36,088 nt of DNA from Intrasporangium calvum (GTDB lineage: Bacteria > Actinomycetota > Actinomycetes > Actinomycetales > Dermatophilaceae): assembly GCF_028446585.1 (NCBI RefSeq), contig NZ_JAPFQL010000028.1:1-36088 (forward strand), written 5' to 3'. A program made the position numbers and the translations under genes. The notes beneath the pieces were generated by a model. That model had not been told where the DNA came from. It saw only the letters and a program-made list of their open reading frames with translations, and did not search any database. Below, piece by piece: positions 14,495 to 21,906 of the stretch; the stretch's first letter is position 1, and every line of letters starts with the position of its first letter.

Positions 14495-15167
14495 GGGCCC
14501 ATCCAAGCAGATCGAGAGCCTGGACGGCCGCCGTGGTGGCGGATCCCGCACCCAGCTCGAGGGCCCGCGTCAGGGATGCGACGTCGTCGACGTCGGTGCG
14601 CAGGCGCGGCAGGTCCAGATCGAGCCTCGTCGCGCCGTTCGTTTCGTGTCGGGCCGCGCTGCCCGGCCCGAAGCGAGGGGTGAAGCGTCCGGCTGCGGCC
14701 GCCCGCAGGACGGTCCCGTCCCCGGAGGCGTCGGGCACGAAGGACTGCTCGTGCGCCACGGCCGCAGACAACGCCGCTGCGAGATCGGCGGCGGTGAGGC
14801 AGGGCACGTCCCCCAGCAGCGCCGCGACGGGGGTGCCCAGGGCCACTGTCTCGAGCCCGCGGGCGATGGCGGCGTTGAGGCCGAGGCCGGGGTCGCCAAC
14901 GACCGTGGCCCCGTGCCTGGCCCACTCGCTCGCGGCCGGCTCGTCCGATGTCACGAGGATGACGTGGGCCGCGCCGACCGTCTGGCAGGCGGCCACCAGG
15001 GTGTCGTGCGCCAGCGCCCTGCTGATCGTCTCGTGGTCGACGCCTGGCGTCAGCGCGTCCAGTTCCCGGGTCAAGCGCGACTTGCCGACCGAGGCGGCCT
15101 TGACGGGGACGACGATGTGCCACTCCGGCTGTCGGGTGGGGGAGGGGGTGCGGCCCGGCTCGCTCAT
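14469..15167 (-). CDS. cofC: 2-phospho-L-lactate / phosphoenolpyruvate guanylyltransferase (F420 biosynthesis)
   Basis: A 232-residue nucleotidyltransferase of the CofC/FbiD family. It joins GTP to phosphoenolpyruvate or 2-phospholactate to make the activated side chain of coenzyme F420. PVKAASVGKSRL (21-32) is the nucleotide-binding signature. GDPGLGLNAAIARGL and ALLGDVPCLTAADL supply further ribose/phosphate and metal-binding residues. PDASGDGTVL precedes FTPRFGPGSAARH, which also fits the family. In M. tuberculosis the orthologue fbiD (Rv2983) is likewise next to gpsA and near hupB. The gene is divergent from plsC across 114 bp. A GAGAAT box 9 nt before the ATG could be its -10. Confidence 0.9.
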   Translation of the reverse strand: MSEPGRTPSPTRQPEWHIVVPVKAASVGKSRLTRELDALTPGVDHETISRALAHDTLVAACQTVGAAHVILVTSDEPAASEWARHGATVVGDPGLGLNAAIARGLETVALGTPVAALLGDVPCLTAADLAAALSAAVAHEQSFVPDASGDGTVLRAAAAGRFTPRFGPGSAARHETNGATRLDLDLPRLRTDVDDVASLTRALELGAGSATTAAVQALDLLGWAHAGHGPRL

Positions 15168-15281
15168 GCTGGTGCAATTCTCTCACCGGCGGGGCGGACG
15201 CTCGACAGTGCGCCGCGAGGTGGACAAGATGAAGGCCCATGGCGTTCCGGTCCGGGATGCCCCGAGGAGAGGTTCCGACGA

Positions 15282-16079
15282 GTGAGAGGTCCGCGCCCCA
15301 CGCGGCTGCCCCTGGCCTACCGGTTCGCCGCCTTCCTGGTGCGACCGCTGCTCATGGCCCTGACGAAGCGGGACTGGCGCGGCGTCGAGCACCTCCCCAC
15401 GACCGGCGGCTTCGTCGTGTCCGCGAACCACATCTCCTACATCGACCCACTGATCTTCGCTCACTACATGTACGACAACCGGCGGGAGGCCTACTTCCTC
15501 GCCAAGGAGAGCCTGTTCTCCATCCCCTTCGTCGGCTGGGTGATTCGCCGGGCCGGCCAGATTCCCGTCTACCGCAACTCCGTGGCTGCCGCCCAGGCCT
15601 ACCGCGCCGCAGTGGAGGCCGTCCGCCAGGGCAAGGCGGTCGCCATCTTCCCGGAGGGCACCATCACGCGGGACCCTGACCTGTGGCCGATGCGCGGCAA
15701 GACGGGGGCCGCACGGGTCGCCCTCGAGACCCGCTGCCCGCTGATCCCCGTCGCCCAGTGGGGGCCAGAGGAGATCCTCTCTCCCTACGGCCACCGACCC
15801 CGGCTGTTCCCCCGCAAGACGATGCACCTGCTGGCCGGGCCGCCGGTCGATCTCTCGGACCTCTACGACCAGCCGATCGACACGCGGACACTGCGCGAGG
15901 CGACGGACCGACTCATGGACCGCATCACGCAGCTGCTCGAGGAGATTCGCGGCGAGCAGCACGCCCATGAGCGCTTCGACCCGCGCCAGCACGGTGTGCC
16001 CGAGATCGGCGACCCGATGAAGCACCACGAGATCGGTCGTCCCCGCCCTGGTTCGCCGAGTCAGGGGGAGTCGGCGTGA
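15282..16079 (+). CDS. plsC: 1-acyl-sn-glycerol-3-phosphate acyltransferase
   Basis: A 265-residue membrane-associated acyltransferase that converts lysophosphatidic acid to phosphatidic acid. It has the catalytic HX4D box (H50 ISYI D55 in SANHISYID) and FPEGTITRD with E125-G126-T, the glycerol-phosphate binding motif. A hydrophobic N-terminal stretch (YRFAAFLVRPLLMAL) is the likely membrane contact. GTG 15282 follows GAGGAGAGG by 9 nt; the frame is open far upstream but not coding there. The stop overlaps the GTG of gpsA as GTGA, so the two are translated together and provide consecutive needs of phospholipid synthesis. Confidence 0.9.
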   Translation: MRGPRPTRLPLAYRFAAFLVRPLLMALTKRDWRGVEHLPTTGGFVVSANHISYIDPLIFAHYMYDNRREAYFLAKESLFSIPFVGWVIRRAGQIPVYRNSVAAAQAYRAAVEAVRQGKAVAIFPEGTITRDPDLWPMRGKTGAARVALETRCPLIPVAQWGPEEILSPYGHRPRLFPRKTMHLLAGPPVDLSDLYDQPIDTRTLREATDRLMDRITQLLEEIRGEQHAHERFDPRQHGVPEIGDPMKHHEIGRPRPGSPSQGESA

Positions 16080-17074
16080 CTCGCGTGGCCGTGATGAGCG
16101 CCGGCAGCTGGGGGACGGCCTTTGCCTCGCTGCTCGCCGAGGCCGGCAGCACCGTGACGATGTGGGCCCGTCGCCAAGCGGTGGTCGACCAGATCAACGC
16201 CGGGCGCAACCGCGACTACCTGCCCGACCTCGAGCTGCCGGACACGGTCCGGGCGACCGCCGACCCGGCCGAGGCGTGCGCCGGTGCGGAGATCGTCGTC
16301 CTCGCCGTCCCGTCGCAGACGCTGCGGGCCAACCTCGCGGAGTGGGGCGACGCGATCCCGGCGGACGCCGATGTGGTCTCGTTGATGAAGGGCGTCGAGC
16401 TCGGCACCACGCTGCGGATGAGCGAGGTGATCGGTCAGGTCGCCGGCGTCGAGCAGGAGCGGATCGTCGTCGTCTCGGGCCCCAACCTGGCCAAGGAGAT
16501 CGCCCTGCACCAGCCGGCGGCCAGCACGGTCGCCTGCGTGGACCTTGCCGCCGCCGAACGCGTCGCTGCCGCGTGCGCTTCACGGGTCTTCCGGCCCTAT
16601 ACGACCCACGACGTCGTCGGCACGGAGATCTGCGGGGCGACCAAGAACGTTGTCGGTCTGGCCGTCGGAATGGCCGAGGGGATGGGCTTCGGCGACAACA
16701 CGAAGGCGACGATCATCACGCGCGGCCTAGCCGAGACCACCCGCCTCGGCCTCGCGCTGGGAGCGGAGCCACAGACGTTCCTCGGGCTCGCCGGCGTCGG
16801 TGACCTCATCGCGACGTGCATGTCGCCGTTGTCGCGCAACCACTCCTTCGGAGTCATGCTCGGCCGCGGCCTGACGGTGGCGGAGGCCACGGCCGAGATG
16901 AAGCAGACGACCGAGGGCGTCAAGTCGTGCGAGTCCATCCTCAGCCTGGCCCAGCACCACGGTGTCGACATGCCCATCGTCGAGCAGGTGGTCGGGGTGG
17001 TCCGCGACGGTCAGGCCGTCACCGAGGTGGGACCACGGCTGATGGCCCGCGACCTCAAGTCAGAGCGCCACTGA
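16076..17074 (+). CDS. gpsA: Glycerol-3-phosphate dehydrogenase [NAD(P)+]
   Basis: A 332-residue enzyme that reduces dihydroxyacetone phosphate to sn-glycerol-3-phosphate. The N-terminal Rossmann region reads VAVMSAGSWGTAFASLLAEAG. The first glycine of the usual GxGxxG is Ser8 here, while G10 and G13 are kept. K190 in GATKNVVGLAVG is the expected catalytic lysine. NTKATIITRGLAE, LAGVGDLIATC and TTEGVKSCES complete the family pattern. GTG 16076 overlaps the plsC stop by 4 nt. The gene ends just before a nested inverted repeat that probably terminates it. Confidence 0.95.
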   Translation: MTRVAVMSAGSWGTAFASLLAEAGSTVTMWARRQAVVDQINAGRNRDYLPDLELPDTVRATADPAEACAGAEIVVLAVPSQTLRANLAEWGDAIPADADVVSLMKGVELGTTLRMSEVIGQVAGVEQERIVVVSGPNLAKEIALHQPAASTVACVDLAAAERVAAACASRVFRPYTTHDVVGTEICGATKNVVGLAVGMAEGMGFGDNTKATIITRGLAETTRLGLALGAEPQTFLGLAGVGDLIATCMSPLSRNHSFGVMLGRGLTVAEATAEMKQTTEGVKSCESILSLAQHHGVDMPIVEQVVGVVRDGQAVTEVGPRLMARDLKSERH

Positions 17075-17090
17075 CAGGAGCAAGAAGCAG

Positions 17091-17246
17091 CCGTATGCCG
17101 CTGGGCTCGCTCCCGCGCTGACCTTCCCTCGCAAGCCCCCCGCGTCCCAACTCGAGTGGCCCGGGTGTGGACAGGCCGGGTGTGGATGGTGGGGCCACTC
17201 GAGTGGGAGGGTGGGGGTCCCGGAGAGCCGGCCCAGCGGCATACGG
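17091..17246. repeat. Nested inverted-repeat element between convergent gpsA and the trans-sulfuration gene
   Basis: Outer arms CCGTATGCCGCTGGGC (17091-17106) and GCCCAGCGGCATACGG (17231-17246) are perfect complements. Inside them a second pair, 17145-17162 and 17192-17208, shares ACTCGAGTGGCCC with one bulged A. The centre has CGGGTGTGGA twice (17163-17172 and 17178-17187). The whole roughly 156-bp block fills the gap between two converging genes. Each outer arm is a copy of the dispersed 24-nt motif. It is probably a bidirectional terminator and may be a small repeat element. Confidence 0.75.
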
Positions 17247-17253
17247 AAGTGGC

Positions 17254-18330
17254 TCAGGGCGCGCGGAGCGCCTGGTCCAGGTCGGCCCAGAGGTCCTCGA
17301 CGTGCTCGATCCCCACCGACAGGCGGACGAGGTTGTCGGGCACCGTCGGGGCCTCCGACGGGTGACGCCGCCGGCGCTCGAGCTGGGACTCGACCCCGCC
17401 GAGGCTCGTCGAGTGCACCCAGACCCGGGTCGCGGCGCAGACGCGCTCGGCCGACTCGGCCCCGCCCACCACGTCGACAGAGAGCATCGCCCCCGTGCCG
17501 GGGTAGCGAACCCGCTCGACGCCGGGGTGCCCGTCCAGACGACGGGCGAGCTCGGCGGCGTTCGCGGTGGCGCGCTCGAGCCGCAGAGCGAGGGTGCGCA
17601 GCCCGCGAAGGCCGAGGTAGACCTCCATCGGCCCCGGGATCGCCCCGCCCAGGGTGCGATGGCGATGGAGGCGCTCGCCAAGGGACCGCCCCCGCTCGTC
17701 GTCAGCGGTCACGGTGACCCCGAGGAGCACATCGCTGTGTCCGGCCAGGTACTTCGTCGCCGAGTGGACGACGACGTCGGCCCCGAGCGTGAGGGGCTGG
17801 CAGCCGAGAGGCGTGGGCAGCGTGTTGTCGACGACACTGACGACACCGCCCGCTCGCGCGGCTCCCAGAACGGTGGCCAGGTCGATGACGTCCATCAGCG
17901 GGTTGGTCGGCGACTCGAGCCAGAGGAGGTCGGCTCCGTCGAGGGCCGTCAGGAAGCCGTCGGTGTCGATGGCCGCGACCCGACGAACCGCGCCACCTGC
18001 CTCCTCGAAGGCGCGGAGCAGGTCACCCGTCCCGTTGTACGTCGTGTCCGGAGCGACGATAGTGCCCCCCGCCGGCAGAAGCGCGAGCGCAGCCGAGATG
18101 GCTCCCATACCCGAGGCGTGGACCAGGGCCCGGCCGCCCTCGAGCCGGCCGACGGCCTCCTCGAACGCCTGCCATGTCGGGTTGCCGACGCGGGCGTAGT
18201 TGACTGCCCCGTCGGCGAGGAAGGTCGATGAGAGAACGACGGGCGGGTTGACGGCGGCTCCCGGCTCAGGGGCCGGCCGACCCGCCGAGACGAGGACGGT
18301 GTCGACGTGCAGATCGGGGTTCTCGCTCAC
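17254..18330 (-). CDS. Trans-sulfuration family PLP enzyme (cystathionine gamma-synthase/lyase type)
   Basis: A 358-residue Cys/Met-metabolism PLP enzyme. K193 in HSATKYLAGHSD binds pyridoxal phosphate. ASGMGAISAALALL, WLESPTNPLMDVIDL, VVDNTLPTP and the C-terminal SLGGVESQLE...VRLSVGIEHVEDL are all family hallmarks. Whether it acts as cystathionine gamma-lyase, gamma-synthase or a related lyase cannot be decided from sequence. I place the start at GTG 18330 because a TAGGCT box on this strand (18343-18338) ends 7 nt upstream; ATG 18336 would sit only one base from that box. It diverges from ddl across 50 bp. Confidence 0.88.
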   Translation of the reverse strand: MSENPDLHVDTVLVSAGRPAPEPGAAVNPPVVLSSTFLADGAVNYARVGNPTWQAFEEAVGRLEGGRALVHASGMGAISAALALLPAGGTIVAPDTTYNGTGDLLRAFEEAGGAVRRVAAIDTDGFLTALDGADLLWLESPTNPLMDVIDLATVLGAARAGGVVSVVDNTLPTPLGCQPLTLGADVVVHSATKYLAGHSDVLLGVTVTADDERGRSLGERLHRHRTLGGAIPGPMEVYLGLRGLRTLALRLERATANAAELARRLDGHPGVERVRYPGTGAMLSVDVVGGAESAERVCAATRVWVHSTSLGGVESQLERRRRHPSEAPTVPDNLVRLSVGIEHVEDLWADLDQALRAP

Positions 18331-18337
18331 CCGCATC

Positions 18338-18372
18338 AGCCTAGGGGCCGCCTCCTGCCCTCCGTATAGAGT
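18338..18372. promoter_or_regulatory. Two divergent -10 boxes between the trans-sulfuration gene and ddl
   Basis: TAGGCT on the minus strand (18343-18338) lies 7 nt before GTG 18330. TAGAGT on the plus strand (18367-18372) lies 8 nt before ATG 18381. Both imply leaderless mRNAs from a shared 50-bp gap, with the two polymerase footprints overlapping. Confidence 0.5.
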
Positions 18373-18380
18373 CTCGTCTG

Positions 18381-19568
18381 ATGACCAGCGACCAGCAGCC
18401 CGTGCACCCAAGCGATCCGGCCGACGCAGACTCCGCGGTCGCCGCCTCGAACGGACCCCGTGGACGTCGTCCCCGGGTCGCGATCATCTTCGGTGGCCGG
18501 TCCTCCGAGCACGCGGTCTCGTGCGCCACCGCAGCCGGGGTCATGCGCGCGATCGACCGCGAGAAGTACGACATCGTCCCCATCGGCGTGTCCCGGGACG
18601 GGCAGTGGGTCCTCGTCGCCGACGACCCGGCGCGCTTCGACCTGACCGCCGGGCGCACGCCCGAGGTGGTCCCCGACCGGTCACACGTCGTGCTGCCCCT
18701 CTCGACGCGAGAGACGGCCCTCACCGTCCTCGAAGCGGGCCAGCCGCCGCGGGAGCTCGGCGACGTGGACGTCGTGCTGCCGCTGCTGCACGGTCCGTTC
18801 GGCGAGGACGGGACGCTGCAGGGCTTCCTCGAGCTGTCGGACATTCGCTACGTCGGGTCCGGCGTGTTCGCCTCGGCAGCCGGGATGGACAAGCACTACA
18901 TGAAGGTCGTGTTCGCGGGCCACGGGCTGCCCGTCGGCCCCTACACCGTCATCACGGACCGGGCATGGCGGGCGGATCGGGCGGCGGCCCTCGACGCCTG
19001 CTCAGCGCTCGGCTTCCCGGTCTTCGTCAAGCCGGCCCGAGCCGGGTCGTCCATGGGCATCAGCAAGGTCGATGACCCCGCTCAGCTCGAGTCCGCGATC
19101 GAGGCAGCCCGGGAGCACGACCCCAAAGTGATCGTCGAGGCTGGCATCACGGGCCGCGAGATCGAGTGCGCCGTCCTCGAGGGGCACGGCACCGACGGGC
19201 CACGGACCTCTCACGTCGGCGAGGTCGCCGTCCACGACAACCACGCGTTCTATGACTTCGAGGCGAAGTACCTCGCCGAGGCTGACGTCGACCTGACGTG
19301 CCCGGCCGACGTGCCGGCGCACGTGTCGGACGAGGTCCGGCGGCTCGCGGCGGCGGCGTTCGACTCGCTCGGGTGCGAGGGCCTGGCCCGGGTCGACTGT
19401 TTCTACACCGAGGACGGCCGGGTGCTGATCAACGAGATCAACACCATGCCGGGCTTCACACCCCACTCGATGTACCCCCGCATGTGGGCCGCGTCGGGCC
19501 TGTCCTACACCGAGCTCATCGACGAGCTCGTCTCCCTGGCCCTGGAGCGGCGCACCGGGCTGCGCTGA
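18381..19568 (+). CDS. ddl: D-alanine--D-alanine ligase
   Basis: A 395-residue ATP-grasp enzyme that makes the D-Ala-D-Ala dipeptide for peptidoglycan. The first about 31 residues are a variable acidic extension; the fold begins RVAIIFGGRSSEHAVSCATA. LPLLHGPFGEDGTLQGFLE, GSGVFASAAGMDKHYMK, FPVFVKPARAGSSMGISKV, EAGITGREIECAVLEG and INEINTMPGFTPHSMYP give the ATP- and substrate-binding sites and the Mg2+ ligands E and N in NEIN. The position next to gpsA matches M. tuberculosis ddlA, although the trans-sulfuration gene has been placed between them here. A small CCCGC/GCGGG hairpin (19569-19582) lies immediately after the stop. Confidence 0.95.
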   Translation: MTSDQQPVHPSDPADADSAVAASNGPRGRRPRVAIIFGGRSSEHAVSCATAAGVMRAIDREKYDIVPIGVSRDGQWVLVADDPARFDLTAGRTPEVVPDRSHVVLPLSTRETALTVLEAGQPPRELGDVDVVLPLLHGPFGEDGTLQGFLELSDIRYVGSGVFASAAGMDKHYMKVVFAGHGLPVGPYTVITDRAWRADRAAALDACSALGFPVFVKPARAGSSMGISKVDDPAQLESAIEAAREHDPKVIVEAGITGREIECAVLEGHGTDGPRTSHVGEVAVHDNHAFYDFEAKYLAEADVDLTCPADVPAHVSDEVRRLAAAAFDSLGCEGLARVDCFYTEDGRVLINEINTMPGFTPHSMYPRMWAASGLSYTELIDELVSLALERRTGLR

Positions 19569-19594
19569 CCCGCTGCGGCGGGTGGGGCGCACTC

Positions 19595-20065
19595 TCAGAT
19601 GCAGCGGCGGCCTGTCTCGGGCAGGGACCGGGCCGCCGGGCCGAAGGCCGGCAGCAGCAGGGGCACCGGCCCATGTGACGCGGGCACCAGGACCTCGATG
19701 GCCGGCTCGCGGCCGTACGTGACCGCTGCCGTGCCGTCGGACAGCTCGCGCACCACCCAGTCGACGCCGTCGACGACGACGCACGAGTCCACCGTCGGCG
19801 CGGGGGCCGGCAGCCCGCAGCGGGCCAGGATCGCCGGATCGCCCCACGCCGCCACCGAGGGATGGTCAGGACTGGTCTCTACGGCAGGGAGGGAGCTGAC
19901 CTCCGTGGGCCAGGAGATGTCGGCGCAGACGGGCTCCTGGGCCAAGGGGGCGAGACTCACCTCGGGAGCGCGCGAACAGGCGGAGACCACGAGAACCACG
20001 CCGAGGGCGGCCGCCGCCCGCTTGGAGCGACTCGCCCTCGGCCGCGGGATGTGCCGGGACGTCAG
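19595..20065 (-). CDS. DUF3515 lipoprotein, probable CTG start
   Basis: A protein of about 156 residues with a DUF3515-type body: ACSRAPEVSLAPLAQEPVCADI, then CGLPAPAPTV, a VDGVDWVVREL strand and VLVPASHGPVPLLLPAFGPAARSLP. The only ATG/GTG/TTG start in frame with room before the coding body is GTG 19999, which would leave just seven residues before the lipobox cysteine, too short for a signal peptide. Reading further upstream gives a textbook lipoprotein signal (RSKRAAAALGVVLVVSAC). It can begin at CTG 20065, which overlaps the TGA stop of the preceding Lrp-type gene as CTGA. I therefore use CTG 20065. Function unknown. The family is conserved beside thiL and ddl in actinobacteria. Confidence 0.65.
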   Translation of the reverse strand: MTSRHIPRPRASRSKRAAAALGVVLVVSACSRAPEVSLAPLAQEPVCADISWPTEVSSLPAVETSPDHPSVAAWGDPAILARCGLPAPAPTVDSCVVVDGVDWVVRELSDGTAAVTYGREPAIEVLVPASHGPVPLLLPAFGPAARSLPETGRRCI

Positions 20066-20295
20066 ACGTGCACCACGGTGCAGGTCAGGGTGCGGGTGAT
20101 CCCCGGGACGTCCTGCAGCTTGGCGATGACGAGCCGCCCCAGGTCGTCCACGTTGGCCGCCTCGACCCGCGCAATGACGTCGTAGGGGCCGGTCACGTCC
20201 TCGGCGAGAGTCACACCGCTGATGCTGGCGATCGCCTCAGCCACCGCCGCCGCCTTGCCGACTTCGGTCTGGATCAAGATGTAGGCCTGGACCAC
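20062..20295 (-). CDS. Lrp/AsnC-type ligand-binding (RAM) domain protein
   Basis: A 77-residue stand-alone RAM domain (VQAYILIQTEVGKAAAVAEAIASISGV...GPYDVIARVEAANVDDLGRLV...LQDVPGITRTLTCTVVHV). This is the effector-binding half of Lrp/AsnC regulators without the DNA-binding half. Such proteins form oligomers that bind amino acids and may modify full-length Lrp proteins. GTG 20295 has AGTGAGGTG upstream. It overlaps the DUF3515 gene by 4 nt and is divergent from thiL. The 219-bp gap 20296-20514 contains a 14-bp near-tandem (GACGGAGCCG units near 20378-20405), a -10-like TACCTT (20440-20445) for thiL, and no gene. Confidence 0.88.
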   Translation of the reverse strand: MVQAYILIQTEVGKAAAVAEAIASISGVTLAEDVTGPYDVIARVEAANVDDLGRLVIAKLQDVPGITRTLTCTVVHV

Positions 20296-20514
20296 GTGTC
20301 ACCTCACTGTGTTGACGAACCTGCGCGTGTCTTCCGGAGGGAGCCTGCTCCCGGGGCCCAGCGCCTCGGCTCGACGGGACGGAGCCGTCGAGACGGAGCC
20401 GCCGAGCGAGCCGATGTGCCAAGGGCCGTGCCCTGACGCTACCTTGCCTTGGGACGTCCCGTCCCATGGAAACCGGCGTGATCCACGCCGAACCGCGACG
20501 AAGAGGTGTGATTC

Positions 20515-21525
20515 GTGTCAACCCGCACCGGTCCCAGCCTGACGGGTGGCACCCCACTCCGCGGTCTCGACGAGGAGGAGGTCCTCGGCCGCATCCTGCC
20601 GCTATTCGCCCCCTCGGCCGACCTGATCGTGCCGCCGGGCGACGATGCCGCCGTCCTCGCGACGGAGAGCCGCACCATCGTCACGACGGACACCGTCGTC
20701 CTCGGACGGGACTGGCTCGACGCCTGGTCGTCGGGCGCCGACGTGGGCACCAAGGTCGTCGCGCAGAACCTCGCCGACGTCGCGGCGATGGGGGGTCGCC
20801 CGACAGGGGTGCTGGTCACGCTCGTCGCGGACCCCATGACCTCGATCGACTGGGTCGTCGACCTCGCAGCGGGCATCGCCGCAGCGTGTCAGCAGGCCGG
20901 GGTCGCCGTGCTGGGTGGTGACCTGTCGTCGGCGCCGGCCGGAGTCGTCATGGTCTCCGTCACGGCACTCGGAAACCTCGCCGGGGCGGGTTCGGCGCCG
21001 GTCCTCCGTTCCGGGGCGCGGGCCGGTGACCGGCTGGCGGTCCGCGGCTCACTCGGTCTCGCCGCCGCCGGTCTGCACCTGCTGATGCACGACCAAGCAG
21101 ATCGGCACCCGGAGGCGGTCAACGTGCAGCGACGCCCCGACCCGCCGCTGGAAGCCGGGCCCGAGGCAGCCGCTGCCGGGGCCAGCGCCATGCTCGACGT
21201 GTCGGACGGCCTCGTCCGCGACGGCGGTCGGATCGCTCGCGCCAGCGGCGTGGTCCTGGAGCTGGATCGTGATGCCCTGCGTGAGTTCGTCGCTCAGATC
21301 TCCGACGCCGTCGGCGAGGAGACTGCATGGGACTGCGTCCTCGCCGGGGGAGAGGAGCACTCCCTGCTCGCGACCTTCCCGGGCGAGGCTCCCGCCGGTT
21401 GGCACGTCATCGGGGCGGTCCGCAGCCCTGCCGAGGGAGAGCAGCCGGGGGTGCTGCTGGATGGCGTCCGGCCCCAGCACAGCGGCTGGGACCACTTCCG
21501 AAACGGCGAAGGCCGGCGCCCCTGA
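20515..21525 (+). CDS. thiL: Thiamine-monophosphate kinase
   Basis: A 336-residue ATP-dependent kinase that makes thiamine diphosphate. It has the N-terminal PPGDDAAVL (G42-D43-D44) metal/ATP site, VTTDTVVLGRDWL, VVAQNLADVAAMGGRP, VLGGDLSSAP and MLDVSDGLVRDGGRIA, all characteristic of the PurM-like ThiL fold. GTG 20515 is preceded by a weak GAAGAGGTG. The stop codon lies in the loop of a terminator hairpin. It faces rpmB, which converges from the other side. Confidence 0.93.
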   Translation: MSTRTGPSLTGGTPLRGLDEEEVLGRILPLFAPSADLIVPPGDDAAVLATESRTIVTTDTVVLGRDWLDAWSSGADVGTKVVAQNLADVAAMGGRPTGVLVTLVADPMTSIDWVVDLAAGIAAACQQAGVAVLGGDLSSAPAGVVMVSVTALGNLAGAGSAPVLRSGARAGDRLAVRGSLGLAAAGLHLLMHDQADRHPEAVNVQRRPDPPLEAGPEAAAAGASAMLDVSDGLVRDGGRIARASGVVLELDRDALREFVAQISDAVGEETAWDCVLAGGEEHSLLATFPGEAPAGWHVIGAVRSPAEGEQPGVLLDGVRPQHSGWDHFRNGEGRRP

Positions 21526-21540
21526 GGGGAGCCGGCCTTC
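21508..21540. terminator. Bidirectional terminator between thiL and rpmB
   Basis: GAAGGCCGGC (21508-21517) pairs with GCCGGCCTTC (21531-21540), and the inner CCCC/GGGG extends the stem around TGA, the thiL stop codon itself (21523-21525). The opposite strand is 15 nt past the rpmB stop. Confidence 0.8.
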
Positions 21541-21555
21541 CGAAAGGCGGTGGGG

Positions 21556-21744
21556 TCAGCGAGCGACCTTGCCCGCCTTGAGGCATGAGGTGCAGACGTT
21601 GATCCGCTTCGGCGTCACACCGCCCACCAGCGTCCGAACGCGCTGGATGTTGGGGTTCCAGCGGCGCTTGGTGCGGCGGTGCGAGTGCGAGATGTTGTGA
21701 CCGAAGCTCGGTCCCTTGCCGCAGACGTCGCAGTTGGCAGCCAC
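21556..21744 (-). CDS. rpmB: 50S ribosomal protein L28, zinc-binding form
   Basis: A 62-residue ribosomal protein, [20 protein letters not shown] to the C-terminal [14 protein letters not shown]5/C8 and C51/C54 form a zinc ribbon (the C+ paralogue type). GTG 21744 follows AGGAGATACCC and matches the universal start of L28; an in-frame ATG at 21816 would add 24 residues without homology. It is transcribed alone, from a promoter about 110 nt upstream, and ends at the shared terminator with thiL. Confidence 0.95.
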   Translation of the reverse strand: MAANCDVCGKGPSFGHNISHSHRRTKRRWNPNIQRVRTLVGGVTPKRINVCTSCLKAGKVAR

Positions 21745-21862
21745 GGGTATCTCCTGAATGTCGGGGTTGACGAAGTGCTGATGCTCCCGTCGGCTCCGGC
21801 TGAAGGCTCGACACATCCACGGGGGCGTGCTTCACCCGCTCGACGCGAAGGGGAACCGGTCA

Positions 21863-21892
21863 AGAGTAGCCGACCGGGTGCCCACTGAACAA
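21863..21892 (-). promoter_or_regulatory. Promoter of rpmB with a long leader
   Basis: On the minus strand TTGTTC (21892-21887) and TACTCT (21868-21863) are spaced 18 bp, giving a start near 21856 and a leader of about 110 nt before GTG 21744. No riboswitch fold was recognised in the leader. Confidence 0.5.
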
Positions 21893-21906
21893 AACGGCGC
21901 CTACGT

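Noticed and set aside
14289-15281. Upstream extension of the plsC frame
   Set aside because: It runs antisense through cofC. Homology and a ribosome binding site place the plsC start at 15282.
20062-20295. Lrp-type gene as a truncated full-length regulator
   Set aside because: Stand-alone RAM proteins of this size are a known family next to thiL, and the start has a ribosome binding site, so it is not treated as a pseudogene.
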